Origin: Xenophilus azovorans DSM 13620
Lineage (GTDB): Bacteria > Pseudomonadota > Gammaproteobacteria > Burkholderiales > Burkholderiaceae_C
NCBI RefSeq assembly: GCF_000745855.1
Contig: NZ_JQKD01000005.1
Location: forward strand, 62,001-126,000
DNA: 64,000 bases
Direction of reading: 5' to 3'
Shown here one piece after another: positions 1 to 7,928 of this stretch; position 1 is the first letter of the stretch, and each line of letters begins with the position of its first letter. The notes beneath the pieces were generated by a model. That model had not been told where the DNA came from, did no database searches, and was given only the letters and a program-made list of their open reading frames with translations. Made by a program: the position numbers and the translations under genes.

Positions 1-50
1 AGGTCGGGGGTGCGGCCGGGATCGACCCGGTAGGGCTTGAAACGGCTCAT
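1..50 (-). CDS. 5' end of an unidentified gene, cut by the window edge
   Basis: An ATG at 50 opens a frame reading MSRFKPYRVDPGRTPT before the window ends. It starts 10 bases after the stop of the Hsp15 gene on the same strand, and an AGTAGG Shine-Dalgarno-like stretch overlaps that stop, so it may be the next gene of a short operon. Sixteen residues are too few to assign a family. Confidence 0.35.
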   Translation of the reverse strand, partial: MSRFKPYRVDPGRTPD

Positions 51-60
51 GGTGCGCAGC

Positions 61-483
61 CTACTTGATGTCGTCGTCCACGCTGGCGCTCCAGCGGTCG
101 CCCCAGCCGTGGCGCGCCTGGTCGAGCTGCCGGCGGTCGCGCTTGGTGGGGCGGCCCTGCTCGATGGCCAGCGCCGGTTCGCGGGCCACGCGCCGCTGCT
201 CGCGCGCGGCGGCCTGGGCCGCCAGGCTCTCGGGGGTTTCCTCGTACAGCTGCTGCGCCACCGGCGCCGGGCCGCGCTGCAGGCTCAGGCCGAGCACGCG
301 CACGGTGCGCGTCGCATCGCCCTGGCGCAGCGCGACGGTGTCGCCCGGCCGGATCTCGCGCGAGGGCTTGGCGTTCTCGCCGTTGACCTGCACCCGGTGC
401 CGCTCGATCTCGTCGACCGCGAGCGAGCGGGTCTTGTAGAAGCGGGCGGCCCACAGCCACTTGTCGATGCGCATGCGCTCCAT
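61..483 (-). CDS. hslR: Hsp15-type ribosome-associated heat shock protein (S4 domain)
   Basis: About 140 residues. The N-terminus MRIDKWLWAARFYKTRSLA is the classic opening of the S4 RNA-binding fold of Hsp15, and the basic C-terminal half (PTKRDRRQLDQAR) fits the family. In E. coli Hsp15 binds free 50S subunits that carry a stalled nascent chain attached to tRNA and helps recycle them; the same role is inferred here. Two in-frame ATGs, at 483 and 474, could start the protein (MERMRIDKW or MRIDKW). Neither has a strong ribosome-binding site, so the start is uncertain by three residues. It lies just downstream of the sensor kinase gene on the same strand. Confidence 0.88.
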   Translation of the reverse strand: MERMRIDKWLWAARFYKTRSLAVDEIERHRVQVNGENAKPSREIRPGDTVALRQGDATRTVRVLGLSLQRGPAPVAQQLYEETPESLAAQAAAREQRRVAREPALAIEQGRPTKRDRRQLDQARHGWGDRWSASVDDDIK

Positions 484-524
484 GAAGGCGTGTGTATGAC
501 GGAGTGTGATGATGAGGGAAGTGC

Positions 525-1946
525 TCAGTGTCGCGCCAGCGGCAGCCGGACGAGTGCGTCGAGCCCGGTGATGCGGCCGTCGGGCGCCGTGCGATTGTCC
601 AGCGCGATGTCGCCGCCGAGCGTGTGGACGATCTCGCGGCAGATGGCCAGCCCCAGGCCGGAGCCGCGCGCCACGTCGCCGGCGGCGAAGGGCGCGAACA
701 GGCGCTGGCGCAGCTCGGCCGGGATGCCCGGGCCGGCGTCGCCCACGCGCAGCACGGCGCGGCCGTCCTGCGCAGCCACGCGCACCGCCAGGCTGCCGCC
801 CGCGGGGCTGTGCTTGATGGCGTTGTGCAGCAGGTTGCGCGCCAGCTCGGTGAGCATCCAGCGGTGCGCATGCACGGCGGCCGGCTGCACGGCGAGCTCG
901 AAGTCGAGCGCCTTGTCCGCCACCAGCGGCGAGAGGTCCAGCGCCACCTGGCGCACCACCTCGCCCAAATCCAGCGTCTCCCATTCCGGCTGCTGGCGCA
1001 ACTGCTCGATCTTGGCCAGCGAGAGCATCTGGTTGGCCAGCAGCGTCGCGCGCTCGACGGTGCCGCCGATGTCGGCCAGCGCCTCGGCCGCCGGCAGGTC
1101 GCCGCGCCGCGCCGACTGCACCTGCGCCTTGAGCACCGCCAGCGGCGTGCGCAGCTGGTGCGCCGCATCGCGCACGAAGCGCTTCTGGTGGTCCAGCAGC
1201 CGCTGCAGCCGCCCCATCACGCCGGTCATCGCGTCCAGCAGCGGCAGCAGCTCGCGCGGCGCGTCGGGCGCGTCGATGGGCGAGAGGTCGCCGGCCGCGC
1301 GCGCCTCGATGGCCCGGCCCAGCGCGCGCACCGGGCGCGTGGCCAGCTGCACCACCAGCACCGTCACGCCCGCGATCACCGCCGCCAGCAGGAGCTGGCG
1401 CCACAGCATGTCGACCAGCAGGCGGCGCGCCAGCGCCTCGCGCAGCTCCAGCGTCTCGGCCACCTGCACCACCGCCATGCCGCGGCCCTGGCTGCTGGCC
1501 ACCGGCTGCAGCAGCACGGCCACGCGCACCGGGCGGGCGCGGAAACGGTCGTCGTAGAAGTCGACCAGCGCGGCGTAGGGCGGCCGGTCCGGCAGGCGCC
1601 CGTGCCAGAAGGGCAGCTCCTCGAAGCCGGAAACCAGCTCGCCGCGCTGGGTCGAGACGCGGTAGTACATGCGGCTCTGGTTGTCGGCCTCGAAGGCTTC
1701 CAGCGCGGAGTAGGGCACGGTGGCGCGCAGCACGGCGGCCTCGTCGTAGCCGGTCACGTCGAGCTGCTCGCCGATGGTCTTGGCCGAGGCCAGCAGGGTG
1801 CGGTCGTAGGCGGTGGTGGCGGCGGCCAGCGCCTGGCGGTAGACGCTGACGCTGTTGATGACGATGAACAGCGCCACCGGCGCCAGCAGGCCCAGCAGCA
1901 GCCGGAAGCGCAGCGAGGTGCGGCGGGGCGCGGTGCTCAATGGCAT
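525..1946 (-). CDS. tctE: sensor histidine kinase, TctE-like
   Basis: 473 residues from the ATG at 1946. A first membrane segment lies at about residues 15-35 (LLLGLLAPVALFIVIN). A periplasmic sensor of about 130 residues follows, then a second membrane segment (LLLAAVIAGVTVLVVQLA) leading into a HAMP-like linker. The DHp box reads RFVRDAAHQLRTPLAVLK, with the phospho-accepting His in HQLRTP. The ATPase domain shows ARNLLHNAIKHS (N box), GDAGPGIP (G1) and GSGLGLAI (G2). It is paired with the response regulator upstream and sits next to tctCBA, so it most likely senses a di/tricarboxylate and drives tctC expression. Kinase and regulator genes of this kind usually abut, but here 199 bases with a dispersed repeat separate them. 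An in-frame start at 2051 exists but runs through that repeat, so I reject it. Confidence 0.9.
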   Translation of the reverse strand: MPLSTAPRRTSLRFRLLLGLLAPVALFIVINSVSVYRQALAAATTAYDRTLLASAKTIGEQLDVTGYDEAAVLRATVPYSALEAFEADNQSRMYYRVSTQRGELVSGFEELPFWHGRLPDRPPYAALVDFYDDRFRARPVRVAVLLQPVASSQGRGMAVVQVAETLELREALARRLLVDMLWRQLLLAAVIAGVTVLVVQLATRPVRALGRAIEARAAGDLSPIDAPDAPRELLPLLDAMTGVMGRLQRLLDHQKRFVRDAAHQLRTPLAVLKAQVQSARRGDLPAAEALADIGGTVERATLLANQMLSLAKIEQLRQQPEWETLDLGEVVRQVALDLSPLVADKALDFELAVQPAAVHAHRWMLTELARNLLHNAIKHSPAGGSLAVRVAAQDGRAVLRVGDAGPGIPAELRQRLFAPFAAGDVARGSGLGLAICREIVHTLGGDIALDNRTAPDGRITGLDALVRLPLARH

Positions 1947-1974
1947 GGGATGCGCGAGTCTGGCGCAGTCGTTT

Positions 1975-2032
1975 TGCGGGGGCACCCGCGGAACCGGCTT
2001 GGCCGGGCCGCTGGGTGCGCCCCCTCGAGGGG
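1975..2032. repeat. dispersed intergenic palindromic repeat, copy 1
   Basis: A block of about 58 bases running from TGCGGGGGCACCCGCGGAAC to CCCCCTCGAGGGG. It matches, in inverted orientation, the block at 17786-17846 almost base for base (CACCCGCGGAACCGGCTT.GCCGGGCCGC.GGGTG.GCCCCCT). It lies between the response regulator and sensor kinase genes and contains nested inverted repeats (GCACCCGCGG/CCGCTGGGTGC and CCCCTCGAGGGG). It could act as an RNA hairpin between the two genes or simply be a parasitic repeat. Confidence 0.8.
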
Positions 2033-2145
2033 CTGAAGGCCGCGGCTCCAAGCCTGCCTGCGCAGGCTTGGACGGCCTGAAGGGCTGCCGCCTCTGGCGG
2101 CTGCTCGGATGAGACCCGCGAAGTCCGGGAGAAACGGGGGTGGTT

Positions 2146-2826
2146 TCATTCCTTGCGCAGCAGGTAGCCCAGGCCGCGCAGGGTCATCAGGGCGCAGCCG
2201 GTGCCGGCCAGCTTCTTGCGCAGGCGGTAGACCACCACCTCGATGGCCTCGTACTGCACGGCCGCCTCGCCCGGGAAGACCAGCTCGAACAGCCGCTCCT
2301 TGCTCACCGCGTGGCCGGGGCGGGCCATCAGCGCGCGCAGCAGCGCCAGCTCGCGCGGGGTCAGCTCCATCGGCTCGCTGCGCAGGTAGATGGCGCCGCT
2401 GGCGGGCTCGAAGCGCAGCGCGCCCAGCTCCATCGGCGTGGGCACCGGCTCGGCGCCCGGCGCCTCCTGGTGGCGCCGGCGCAGGGCGCGCAGGCGGGCC
2501 TCCAGCTCGTCGAGGTCGAAGGGCTTGGGCAGGTAGTCGTCGGCGCCGGCGTTCAGGCCCATCACGCGGTCGCCCACCGTGCCGCGCGCGGTGAGCAGCA
2601 GCACCGGCGTGCGCAGCCCGGCGGCGCGGGCCTGGGCCAGCACCTGCAGGCCGTCCAGGCCGGGCAGGCTCAGGTCCAGCGCCACCACGTCGGGCTCCAG
2701 CGCGCGCCATTGTTCGAGCGCCTGCGCGCCGTCGCCGCAGGGCCGCACGTCGATCTGCCGGCGCGCCAGCGTGCGCTGAAGGGTGGCCTGCATGGCCGGG
2801 TCGTCTTCGACCAGGAGCACTTTCAT
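2146..2826 (-). CDS. tctD: OmpR-family response regulator, TctD-like
   Basis: 226 residues from the ATG at 2826; a TTG two codons further upstream is an alternative. The receiver domain begins MKVLLVEDDPAM, with the acidic pair at residues 8-9. The phosphorylation Asp is at about 51 (VALDLSLPGLDG), the Thr at 79 (LLLTARG) and the Lys at 101 (YLPKPFD). The C-terminal winged helix (about 130-226) shows ELTPRELALLRALM and EVVVYRLRKKL, typical of OmpR/PhoB DNA-binding domains. It is divergent from tctC with 122 bases between the starts, which leaves room for a shared control region. The usual role in this arrangement is activation of the adjacent transporter. Confidence 0.9.
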   Translation of the reverse strand: MKVLLVEDDPAMQATLQRTLARRQIDVRPCGDGAQALEQWRALEPDVVALDLSLPGLDGLQVLAQARAAGLRTPVLLLTARGTVGDRVMGLNAGADDYLPKPFDLDELEARLRALRRRHQEAPGAEPVPTPMELGALRFEPASGAIYLRSEPMELTPRELALLRALMARPGHAVSKERLFELVFPGEAAVQYEAIEVVVYRLRKKLAGTGCALMTLRGLGYLLRKE

Positions 2827-2948
2827 CTTCAACGCTCAGTGTTTTCCCCGAGGTGCCGGACAGCCAACTGACAGGAGCGGCGCGCATGATAGCCACGCAA
2901 CGCGCCTGCAGCGTGCGTGCCATTCCATCAGTCAAGGAGACCTTCCAC

Positions 2949-3908
2949 ATGCGTCGTGACACCTTCCTCAAGTCCCTGGCCGCGCTGGCGGCCGCGGGCA
3001 CCCTGCCGCTCACGGCCCGCGCCGCGGCCAACGTGAAGATGATGATCCCCGCCAACCCCGGCGGCGGCTGGGACACCACCGGCCGCGCCCTGGGCAAGGC
3101 GATGGTGGACGCGAAGGTGGCCGACACGGTGGCCTACGACAACAAGGGCGGCGCCGCCGGCGCGCTGGGCCTGGCGCAGTTCGTCAACGGCTCCAAGGGC
3201 GACCCGAACGCGCTGATGGTGATGGGCGCCGTGATGCTGGGCGGCATCATCACCGGCAAGCCGCCGGTCAACCTGTCGCAGGCCACGCCGATCGCCCGCA
3301 TCACGAGCGAGTACAACGTGTTCGTGCTGCCGGCCAACTCGCCCTTCAAGACCATGGCCGACGTGGTGGCGCAGCTCAAGAAGGACCCGGGCAGCGTCAA
3401 GTGGGGCGGCGGCTCGCGCGGCGCCACCGAGCACATCGCGGCGGCCATGATCGCCAAGCAGGTCGGCGTCGATCCGAAGAAGATCAACTACGTGGCCTTC
3501 CGCGGCGGCGGCGAGGCGACGGCTGCCATCCTCGGCGGCAACGTCACCATCGGCGGCAGCGGCTACAGCGAGTTCGCGCCCTACATCGCCGACGGCAAGA
3601 TGAAGGCCATCGCCGTCACCTCGGGCACGCGCCTGGAAGGCAGCAGCGTGCCCACGCTCAAGGAGCAGGGCATCGACGTGGAGATCGGCAACTGGCGCGG
3701 CGTGTACGGCGCGCCCGGCATCACGACCGAGCAGAAGAAGGCGCTGACCGACATGGTGCTGGCGGCGCTGAAGTCGGCCTCGTGGGCCGAGGCGCTGAAG
3801 AAGAACGACTGGACGCCGGCGGTGCTCTCGGGCGACGAGTTCGCCAAGTTCGTCGACGACGACTTCGCCAACCTGCGCGACATCATGACCCAGTCCGGCA
3901 TGGTCTGA
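2949..3908 (+). CDS. tctC: tripartite tricarboxylate transporter solute-binding protein (Bug/TctC family)
   Basis: 319 residues. The ATG at 2949 follows AAGGAG at a good distance; longer frames from 2853 have no such site. The N-terminus MRRDTFLKSLAALAAAG has a twin-arginine-like RRDTFLK followed by a hydrophobic stretch ending ARAAA, so export through the Tat or Sec pathway is likely. The mature part starts VKMMIPANPGGGWDTTGR, the signature that opens Bug proteins, and the total length is normal for the family. It captures a carboxylate in the periplasm and hands it to TctAB. It is transcribed away from tctD, and a 218-base gap with a perfect hairpin separates it from tctB. Confidence 0.92.
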   Translation: MRRDTFLKSLAALAAAGTLPLTARAAANVKMMIPANPGGGWDTTGRALGKAMVDAKVADTVAYDNKGGAAGALGLAQFVNGSKGDPNALMVMGAVMLGGIITGKPPVNLSQATPIARITSEYNVFVLPANSPFKTMADVVAQLKKDPGSVKWGGGSRGATEHIAAAMIAKQVGVDPKKINYVAFRGGGEATAAILGGNVTIGGSGYSEFAPYIADGKMKAIAVTSGTRLEGSSVPTLKEQGIDVEIGNWRGVYGAPGITTEQKKALTDMVLAALKSASWAEALKKNDWTPAVLSGDEFAKFVDDDFANLRDIMTQSGMV

Positions 3909-3975
3909 GCGCCCCCAGGGCCGGGCTGCGCCCACCCCGCCCCCGAGGGGGCAAGAAAACTTGGGGCGGCCCGGC
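3909..3975. repeat. GC-rich palindromic element after tctC
   Basis: The stretch contains CCCCGCCCCCGAGGGGG (core CCCCGAGGGG at 3941-3950) followed by AAGAAAACTTGGGGCGGCCCGGCG. The core resembles those of the dispersed repeats at 1975 and 17786 and the one inside the efflux adaptor gene. It may also reduce read-through from tctC into tctBA. Confidence 0.5.
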
Positions 3976-4090
3976 GTTTTCTTGAGAGGACGGACGCATC
4001 ACGCTGTCACACGCCCAAGGGCCGAAGGGCCCGCCGGCTTCGGCACGGTACCCACGCGAGCGGGGCCCGTGCCTTTTTCTCTCGCATTGA

Positions 4091-4112
4091 CCATCGCGCC
4101 TGCGCGCGATGG
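4091..4112 (+). promoter_or_regulatory. perfect hairpin in the tctC-tctB gap
   Basis: CCATCGCGC, four bases (CTGC), then GCGCGATGG: a perfect 9-bp stem ending one base before the GGAGAAAGG ribosome-binding region of tctB. No U-tract follows, so it is not a standard terminator. A stem here could stabilise the upstream tctC message or modulate ribosome access to tctB. Solute-binding proteins are normally made in excess over their permeases, and this arrangement would suit that. Confidence 0.6.
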
Positions 4113-4126
4113 CGGAGAAAGGCAAC

Positions 4127-4669
4127 ATGACCACGACAAACACCAAGGAACGCGCGCCCGGCCAGGGCGGCAACTGGCCCCAGACGCTGGTGGGGCTGGG
4201 CGTCCTCGCCACCGGCCTGGGGCTGGGCTGGGGCGCCATGGGCATTTCCTCCGATGCCGGCTACAGCGGCATCGGCCCGAACTTCTTCCCGTGGATGTGC
4301 GCGGTCGTGCTCACGGTGTGCGGCGCCTGGATCCTCTGGGAGGCGCGTACCGGCGGCTTCCGCGAGATGGACGAGGAGGGCGCGCCGGCCCATCCGCCGT
4401 ACTGGACGGGCTTCGTCTGGGTGTCTGCCGGGCTGCTGCTGAACGCATCGCTGATCACCGCGATCGGCTTCATCCTGAGCTGCGCGCTGTGCTACCTGCT
4501 GGCGGTGCAGGGGCTGCGGCGGGCCGGCGGGCAGCCCATCGCCAACGCGCCGCGCACCTGGATCGTCGACGTCCTGGTGGGCCTCATCATCTCGGCGCCG
4601 GTGTACTGGACCTTCACCAAGTTCCTGGCGATCAGCCTGCCGGGGCTGACGAACAGCGGCTGGCTCTGA
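4127..4669 (+). CDS. tctB: tripartite tricarboxylate transporter small membrane subunit TctB
   Basis: 180 residues from the ATG at 4127, preceded by GGAGAAAGG. Four hydrophobic segments are visible: LVGLGVLATGLGLGWGAM, FFPWMCAVVLTVCGAWIL, TGFVWVSAGLLLNASLIT running on into FILSCALCYLLAV, and IVDVLVGLIISAPVYWTF. The motif YSGIGPNFFPW near residue 50 is characteristic of the TctB family. It is the poorly conserved small subunit that partners TctA in the inner membrane. The stop is followed after 10 bases by the tctA start, so the two are co-translated. Confidence 0.88.
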   Translation: MTTTNTKERAPGQGGNWPQTLVGLGVLATGLGLGWGAMGISSDAGYSGIGPNFFPWMCAVVLTVCGAWILWEARTGGFREMDEEGAPAHPPYWTGFVWVSAGLLLNASLITAIGFILSCALCYLLAVQGLRRAGGQPIANAPRTWIVDVLVGLIISAPVYWTFTKFLAISLPGLTNSGWL

Positions 4670-4679
4670 GGGAGGCACC

Positions 4680-6194
4680 ATGGACATCTTCAACGCGCTC
4701 CTGGTCGGCTTCTCGCACGCGATCACCTTCTCCAACCTGCTGTGGTGCCTGCTGGGCTGCGCTCTGGGCACGGCGGTGGGCGTGCTGCCCGGCATCGGCC
4801 CGGCGGTGGCCGTGGCGATGCTGCTGCCCATCACCGCCAAGGTGGAGATCACGGCCTCGATGATCTTCTTCGCCGGCATCTACTACGGCGCCATGTACGG
4901 CGGCTCGACCACCTCCATCCTGCTGAACACGCCGGGCGAGACCGCCAGCATGGTCACGGCCATGGAGGGCAACAAGATGGCCAAGAGCGGCCGCGCCGGC
5001 GCCGCGCTGGCGACGGCGGCGATCGGCTCCTTCGTCGCCGGCACCATCGCCACCGTGATCGTCACGCTGTTCGCGCCCTACGTCGCCGACTTCGCCGTCA
5101 AGCTCGGCCCGCCCGAGTACTTCATGCTCATGCTGCTGGCCTTCACCACCGTGAGCGCGGTGCTGGGCAAGAGCACGCTGCGCGGCATGACGGCGCTGTT
5201 CGTCGGCCTGGCGGTGGGCTGCGTCGGCATGGACCAGATCTCGGGCCAGGGCCGCTACGTGGGCAGCGTCCCCGAGCTGCTGGACGGCATCGAGATCGTG
5301 CTCGTGGCCGTCGGCCTGTTCGCGGTGGCGGAGGTGCTGTACGCCGTGCTGTACGAGGGCCGCGTCGTCGAGAGCCAGAACCGCCTGAGCCGCGTGCACA
5401 TGACGCGGCGCGACTGGAAGCGCTCCATCGGCGCCTGGCTGCGCGGCACCGCCATCGGCACGCCCTTCGGCTGCATTCCGGCCGGCGGCACCGAGATCCC
5501 GACCTTCCTGAGCTACGCCACCGAGAAGAAGATGGCGAAGGACCCGCAGGACAAGGCCGAGTTCGGCACCACCGGCGCCATCGAGGGCGTGGCCGGCCCC
5601 GAGGCCGCCAACAACGCCACCGTGACGGCGGCGCTGATCCCGCTGCTGACGCTGGGCATCCCGACCAGCAACACCACCGCGATCCTGCTGGGCGCGTTCC
5701 AGAACTACGGCATCCAGCCCGGGCCGCAGCTCTTCACCACCAGCGCGGCGCTGGTGTGGGCGCTGATCGCGTCGCTGTACATCGGCAACGTGATGCTGCT
5801 GGTGCTGAACCTGCCGATGGTGGGCCTGTGGGTGAAGCTGCTGAAGATCCCGAAGCCGCAGCTCTACGCCGGCATCCTGATCTTCGCCACGGTGGGCGCC
5901 TACGGCATGCGGCAGAGCGCCTTCGACCTGTTCCTGCTCTACGCCATCGGCGTGCTGGGCGTGATCATGCGGCGCTTCGACTTTCCGACGGCGCCGGTGG
6001 TGGTGGGCATGATCCTCGGGCCGCTGGCCGAGGCGCAGCTGCGCAACGCGCTGTCCATCGGCGAGGGCAGCCCGCTGGTGTTCCTGCAGCGGCCGATGTC
6101 GCTGGCGCTGATCGTCGTGGTGCTGGCGGTGCTCGTGCTGCCGCGCGTGGCCAAGCGCATGTCGCAGCGCCGGCTGCGTGAACAGGCGGCGTGA
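4680..6194 (+). CDS. tctA: tripartite tricarboxylate transporter large permease TctA
   Basis: 504 residues, the normal length, with about 11-12 membrane segments. The family signature [19 protein letters not shown] is at residues 23-41, and the second conserved block [15 protein letters not shown] follows at about 70. GGAGG precedes the start. TctA forms the transport path and uses the ion gradient, with TctB as partner and TctC delivering substrate. The substrate cannot be read from the sequence: citrate, other di/tricarboxylates and aromatic acids such as terephthalate are all known for relatives. Confidence 0.93.
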   Translation: MDIFNALLVGFSHAITFSNLLWCLLGCALGTAVGVLPGIGPAVAVAMLLPITAKVEITASMIFFAGIYYGAMYGGSTTSILLNTPGETASMVTAMEGNKMAKSGRAGAALATAAIGSFVAGTIATVIVTLFAPYVADFAVKLGPPEYFMLMLLAFTTVSAVLGKSTLRGMTALFVGLAVGCVGMDQISGQGRYVGSVPELLDGIEIVLVAVGLFAVAEVLYAVLYEGRVVESQNRLSRVHMTRRDWKRSIGAWLRGTAIGTPFGCIPAGGTEIPTFLSYATEKKMAKDPQDKAEFGTTGAIEGVAGPEAANNATVTAALIPLLTLGIPTSNTTAILLGAFQNYGIQPGPQLFTTSAALVWALIASLYIGNVMLLVLNLPMVGLWVKLLKIPKPQLYAGILIFATVGAYGMRQSAFDLFLLYAIGVLGVIMRRFDFPTAPVVVGMILGPLAEAQLRNALSIGEGSPLVFLQRPMSLALIVVVLAVLVLPRVAKRMSQRRLREQAA

Positions 6195-6336
6195 GCGGAT
6201 GCGGTGGGCCATCGGCGGCTAATGAGAATGTTGCAAGGAGAAACACTCTCCGCACACGAGAGGGTGTGCCCCTAGACTCGACTGTCTTTGTTCCTGCATG
6301 GCCGCGCTGCCGCGCGCGCCGAACACCCACCCATCG

Positions 6337-6621
6337 ATGACCCTCTGGACCTTGCTGGCCTGGATCGCGGCTGCGCTGATCGTCGTGATCGCCGCCGTGC
6401 TCATCTGGCGCCGCGTCGGGCGCCGCACCAAGGAAACCCCCACCGTCGCGCTGGTGCGCAGGCGGCGTGAACTGCAGTCGCAGCTGCAGAGCCTGGCCGG
6501 CGACGAGGGTGGAGGCATCCTCAAGCAGGAGGCCCAGCGCATGCGCGCGAGCCCGACCGAACTGCAGGTGCTGGAGGCCGCCGTCGCGCGCGCGCAGCGG
6601 CTCGCCTCTGACCGGCGCTGA
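6337..6621 (+). CDS. small single-pass membrane protein of unknown function
   Basis: 94 residues from the ATG at 6337; an in-frame ATG at 6298 would add 13 residues. Neither start has a good ribosome-binding site. One membrane segment (WTLLAWIAAALIVVIAAVLIW, residues 4-24) is followed at once by RRVGRRTK and then a soluble, probably helical tail rich in Gln, Glu and Arg (RRRRELQSQLQSLAG). The charge pattern predicts the tail in the cytoplasm. I do not recognise the family. It stands alone between tctA and a convergent acetyltransferase gene. Confidence 0.55.
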   Translation: MTLWTLLAWIAAALIVVIAAVLIWRRVGRRTKETPTVALVRRRRELQSQLQSLAGDEGGGILKQEAQRMRASPTELQVLEAAVARAQRLASDRR

Positions 6622-6639
6622 GGCCGGCCGGTCTTCCTC

Positions 6640-7149
6640 TCAGCTTTCGCTGGAGGCGTCGCCGCCTGCAGCCAGCGCCGCCAGCCGCTCGCCGGTCACG
6701 CGGCAGATGCGCCAGTCCGGCATGACGGTGGCGCCCATTCCCTCGTAGAGCGCGATGGCGCGCCGGTTCCAGTCGAGCACGCTCCATTCCAGCCGGCCGC
6801 AATCGCGCTCGGCAGCCAGTGCGGCCACGCGCGCCAGCAGGGCCCGGCCGAGGCCACGGCTGCGCCATGCGGGGCGCACGTAGAGGTCTTCAAGCCACAG
6901 GCCGGGCCGGGCCAGGAAGGTGGAGAAGGTCGGGAAGAAGAGGGCGTAGCCGACGGCCTCGCCGTCCGCCATGGCCACCATCGCCTCGGCCGCGGGCCGT
7001 TCGCCGAAGAGCTGCGCGGCCAGGCGCTCGGGCGTGGCTTCCATCAGGTGCTCGAGCCGCTCGAACTCGGCCAGCTCGCGGATCATGCCGACGATGGCCG
7101 GCACGTCCCGGGGCGTGGCGGGGCGCAGGGTGAAGGCAGGGGAAGTCAT
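6640..7149 (-). CDS. GNAT-family N-acetyltransferase, diamine acetyltransferase-like
   Basis: 169 residues from the ATG at 7149. Acetyl-CoA motif A is DLYVRPAWRSRGLGRALLAR, and motif B reads EWSVLDWNRRAIALYEGMGA. The LEDLYVRP and VLDWN..AI..Y..MGA pattern is typical of the spermidine/spermine (SSAT-like) branch of GNAT enzymes, which acetylate small amines. The actual acceptor is unknown. It lies 19 bases after the UPF0126 gene on the same strand, so the two probably share a transcript. Confidence 0.82.
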   Translation of the reverse strand: MTSPAFTLRPATPRDVPAIVGMIRELAEFERLEHLMEATPERLAAQLFGERPAAEAMVAMADGEAVGYALFFPTFSTFLARPGLWLEDLYVRPAWRSRGLGRALLARVAALAAERDCGRLEWSVLDWNRRAIALYEGMGATVMPDWRICRVTGERLAALAAGGDASSES

Positions 7150-7168
7150 GGGGGCGTCCGTGGGTGGC

Positions 7169-7819
7169 TCATGTTCTCCACGCCGGCAGCGTCCAGCCGC
7201 ACAGCATCGCCAGCACGCGCAGCAGCGCGGCGGTGGCCGCCGCCACGGTGAGCCCCAGCCATTCGGCCAGGCCGGCGCCCTGCGCCGCCACCACCACCCA
7301 GCCGCCGGCGAAGGCGCACAGCGCATAGGGGCGGTGGTCGGAGAAGGCGCGGGGGATCTCGTTGCACACGATGTCGCGCAGCACGCCGCCGAACACGGCG
7401 GTCATCACGCCCATCAGCACGGCGACCAGCGCCGGCATGCCGGCGGCCAGCGCGATCTGCGTGCCGCTGGCGGCGAACAGGCCCATGCCGAGCGCGTCGG
7501 GCCACTGCATGGCGCGCTCGGTCCAGGCGAAGTGCCGCGCGCGCAGGAACAGCATGGCGGCGATGCACAGCGCCAGCAGCGCCCACAGCCACAGCCCATG
7601 CTGCACCCAGAAGAAGGGGCGCCGGTCGAGCAGCACGTCGCGCAGCGTGCCGCCGCCGAAGGCCGCCAGCCCGGCGACCATGACCACGCCCACCGCGTCC
7701 AGCCGCTTGCGCGCGGCCTCCAGCAGGCCCGACAGCGCGAAGGCCAGCGTCCCGGCGGCCTCGACGAGGGTGTGGGCGTTGGACAGCGTCAGCACGTGGG
7801 CGAGCGGCGTGGCGGGCAT
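7169..7819 (-). CDS. UPF0126 / TRIC-like membrane protein (YicG/YadS family)
   Basis: 216 residues from the ATG at 7819. Two homologous three-helix halves are visible. Each carries the family's glycine-arginine signature: AAFGGGTLRDVLLDRRPFFW near residue 55 and AVFGGVLRDIVCNEIPR near 140. The fold is that of trimeric intracellular cation channels. E. coli YicG of this family has been reported as a glycine transporter, so either an ion or a small-solute role is possible. It appears to be the first gene of a two-gene unit with the acetyltransferase. Confidence 0.85.
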   Translation of the reverse strand: MPATPLAHVLTLSNAHTLVEAAGTLAFALSGLLEAARKRLDAVGVVMVAGLAAFGGGTLRDVLLDRRPFFWVQHGLWLWALLALCIAAMLFLRARHFAWTERAMQWPDALGMGLFAASGTQIALAAGMPALVAVLMGVMTAVFGGVLRDIVCNEIPRAFSDHRPYALCAFAGGWVVVAAQGAGLAEWLGLTVAAATAALLRVLAMLCGWTLPAWRT

Positions 7820-7882
7820 GGAGCATGAAGGCGGAGCGGGGAGCCGAATGGTACGGTGAGGCCTCGCCCGTTCACACCCCTC

Positions 7883-7909
7883 ACCGTTCACGCTGAGCTT
7901 GTCGAAGCG
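7883..7909. repeat. dispersed repeat of the CTGAGCTTGTCGAAG type
   Basis: CCGTTCACGCTGAGCTTGTC followed by GAAGCGC. This matches a short intergenic element found in many copies in high-GC proteobacterial genomes (consensus of the form CCGTTCGGGCTGAGCYTGTCGAAG). It sits just past the stop of the RND gene. Only this copy was noticed in the window. Confidence 0.6.
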
Positions 7910-7928
7910 CCGCACCCCCGACGCGTCT

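Noticed and set aside
6230-6275. Hairpin ACACTCTC...GAGAGGGTGT as a terminator of tctA
   Set aside because: The stem has a bulge and no U-tract follows; it could be a structured leader of the small membrane protein but nothing supports either role.
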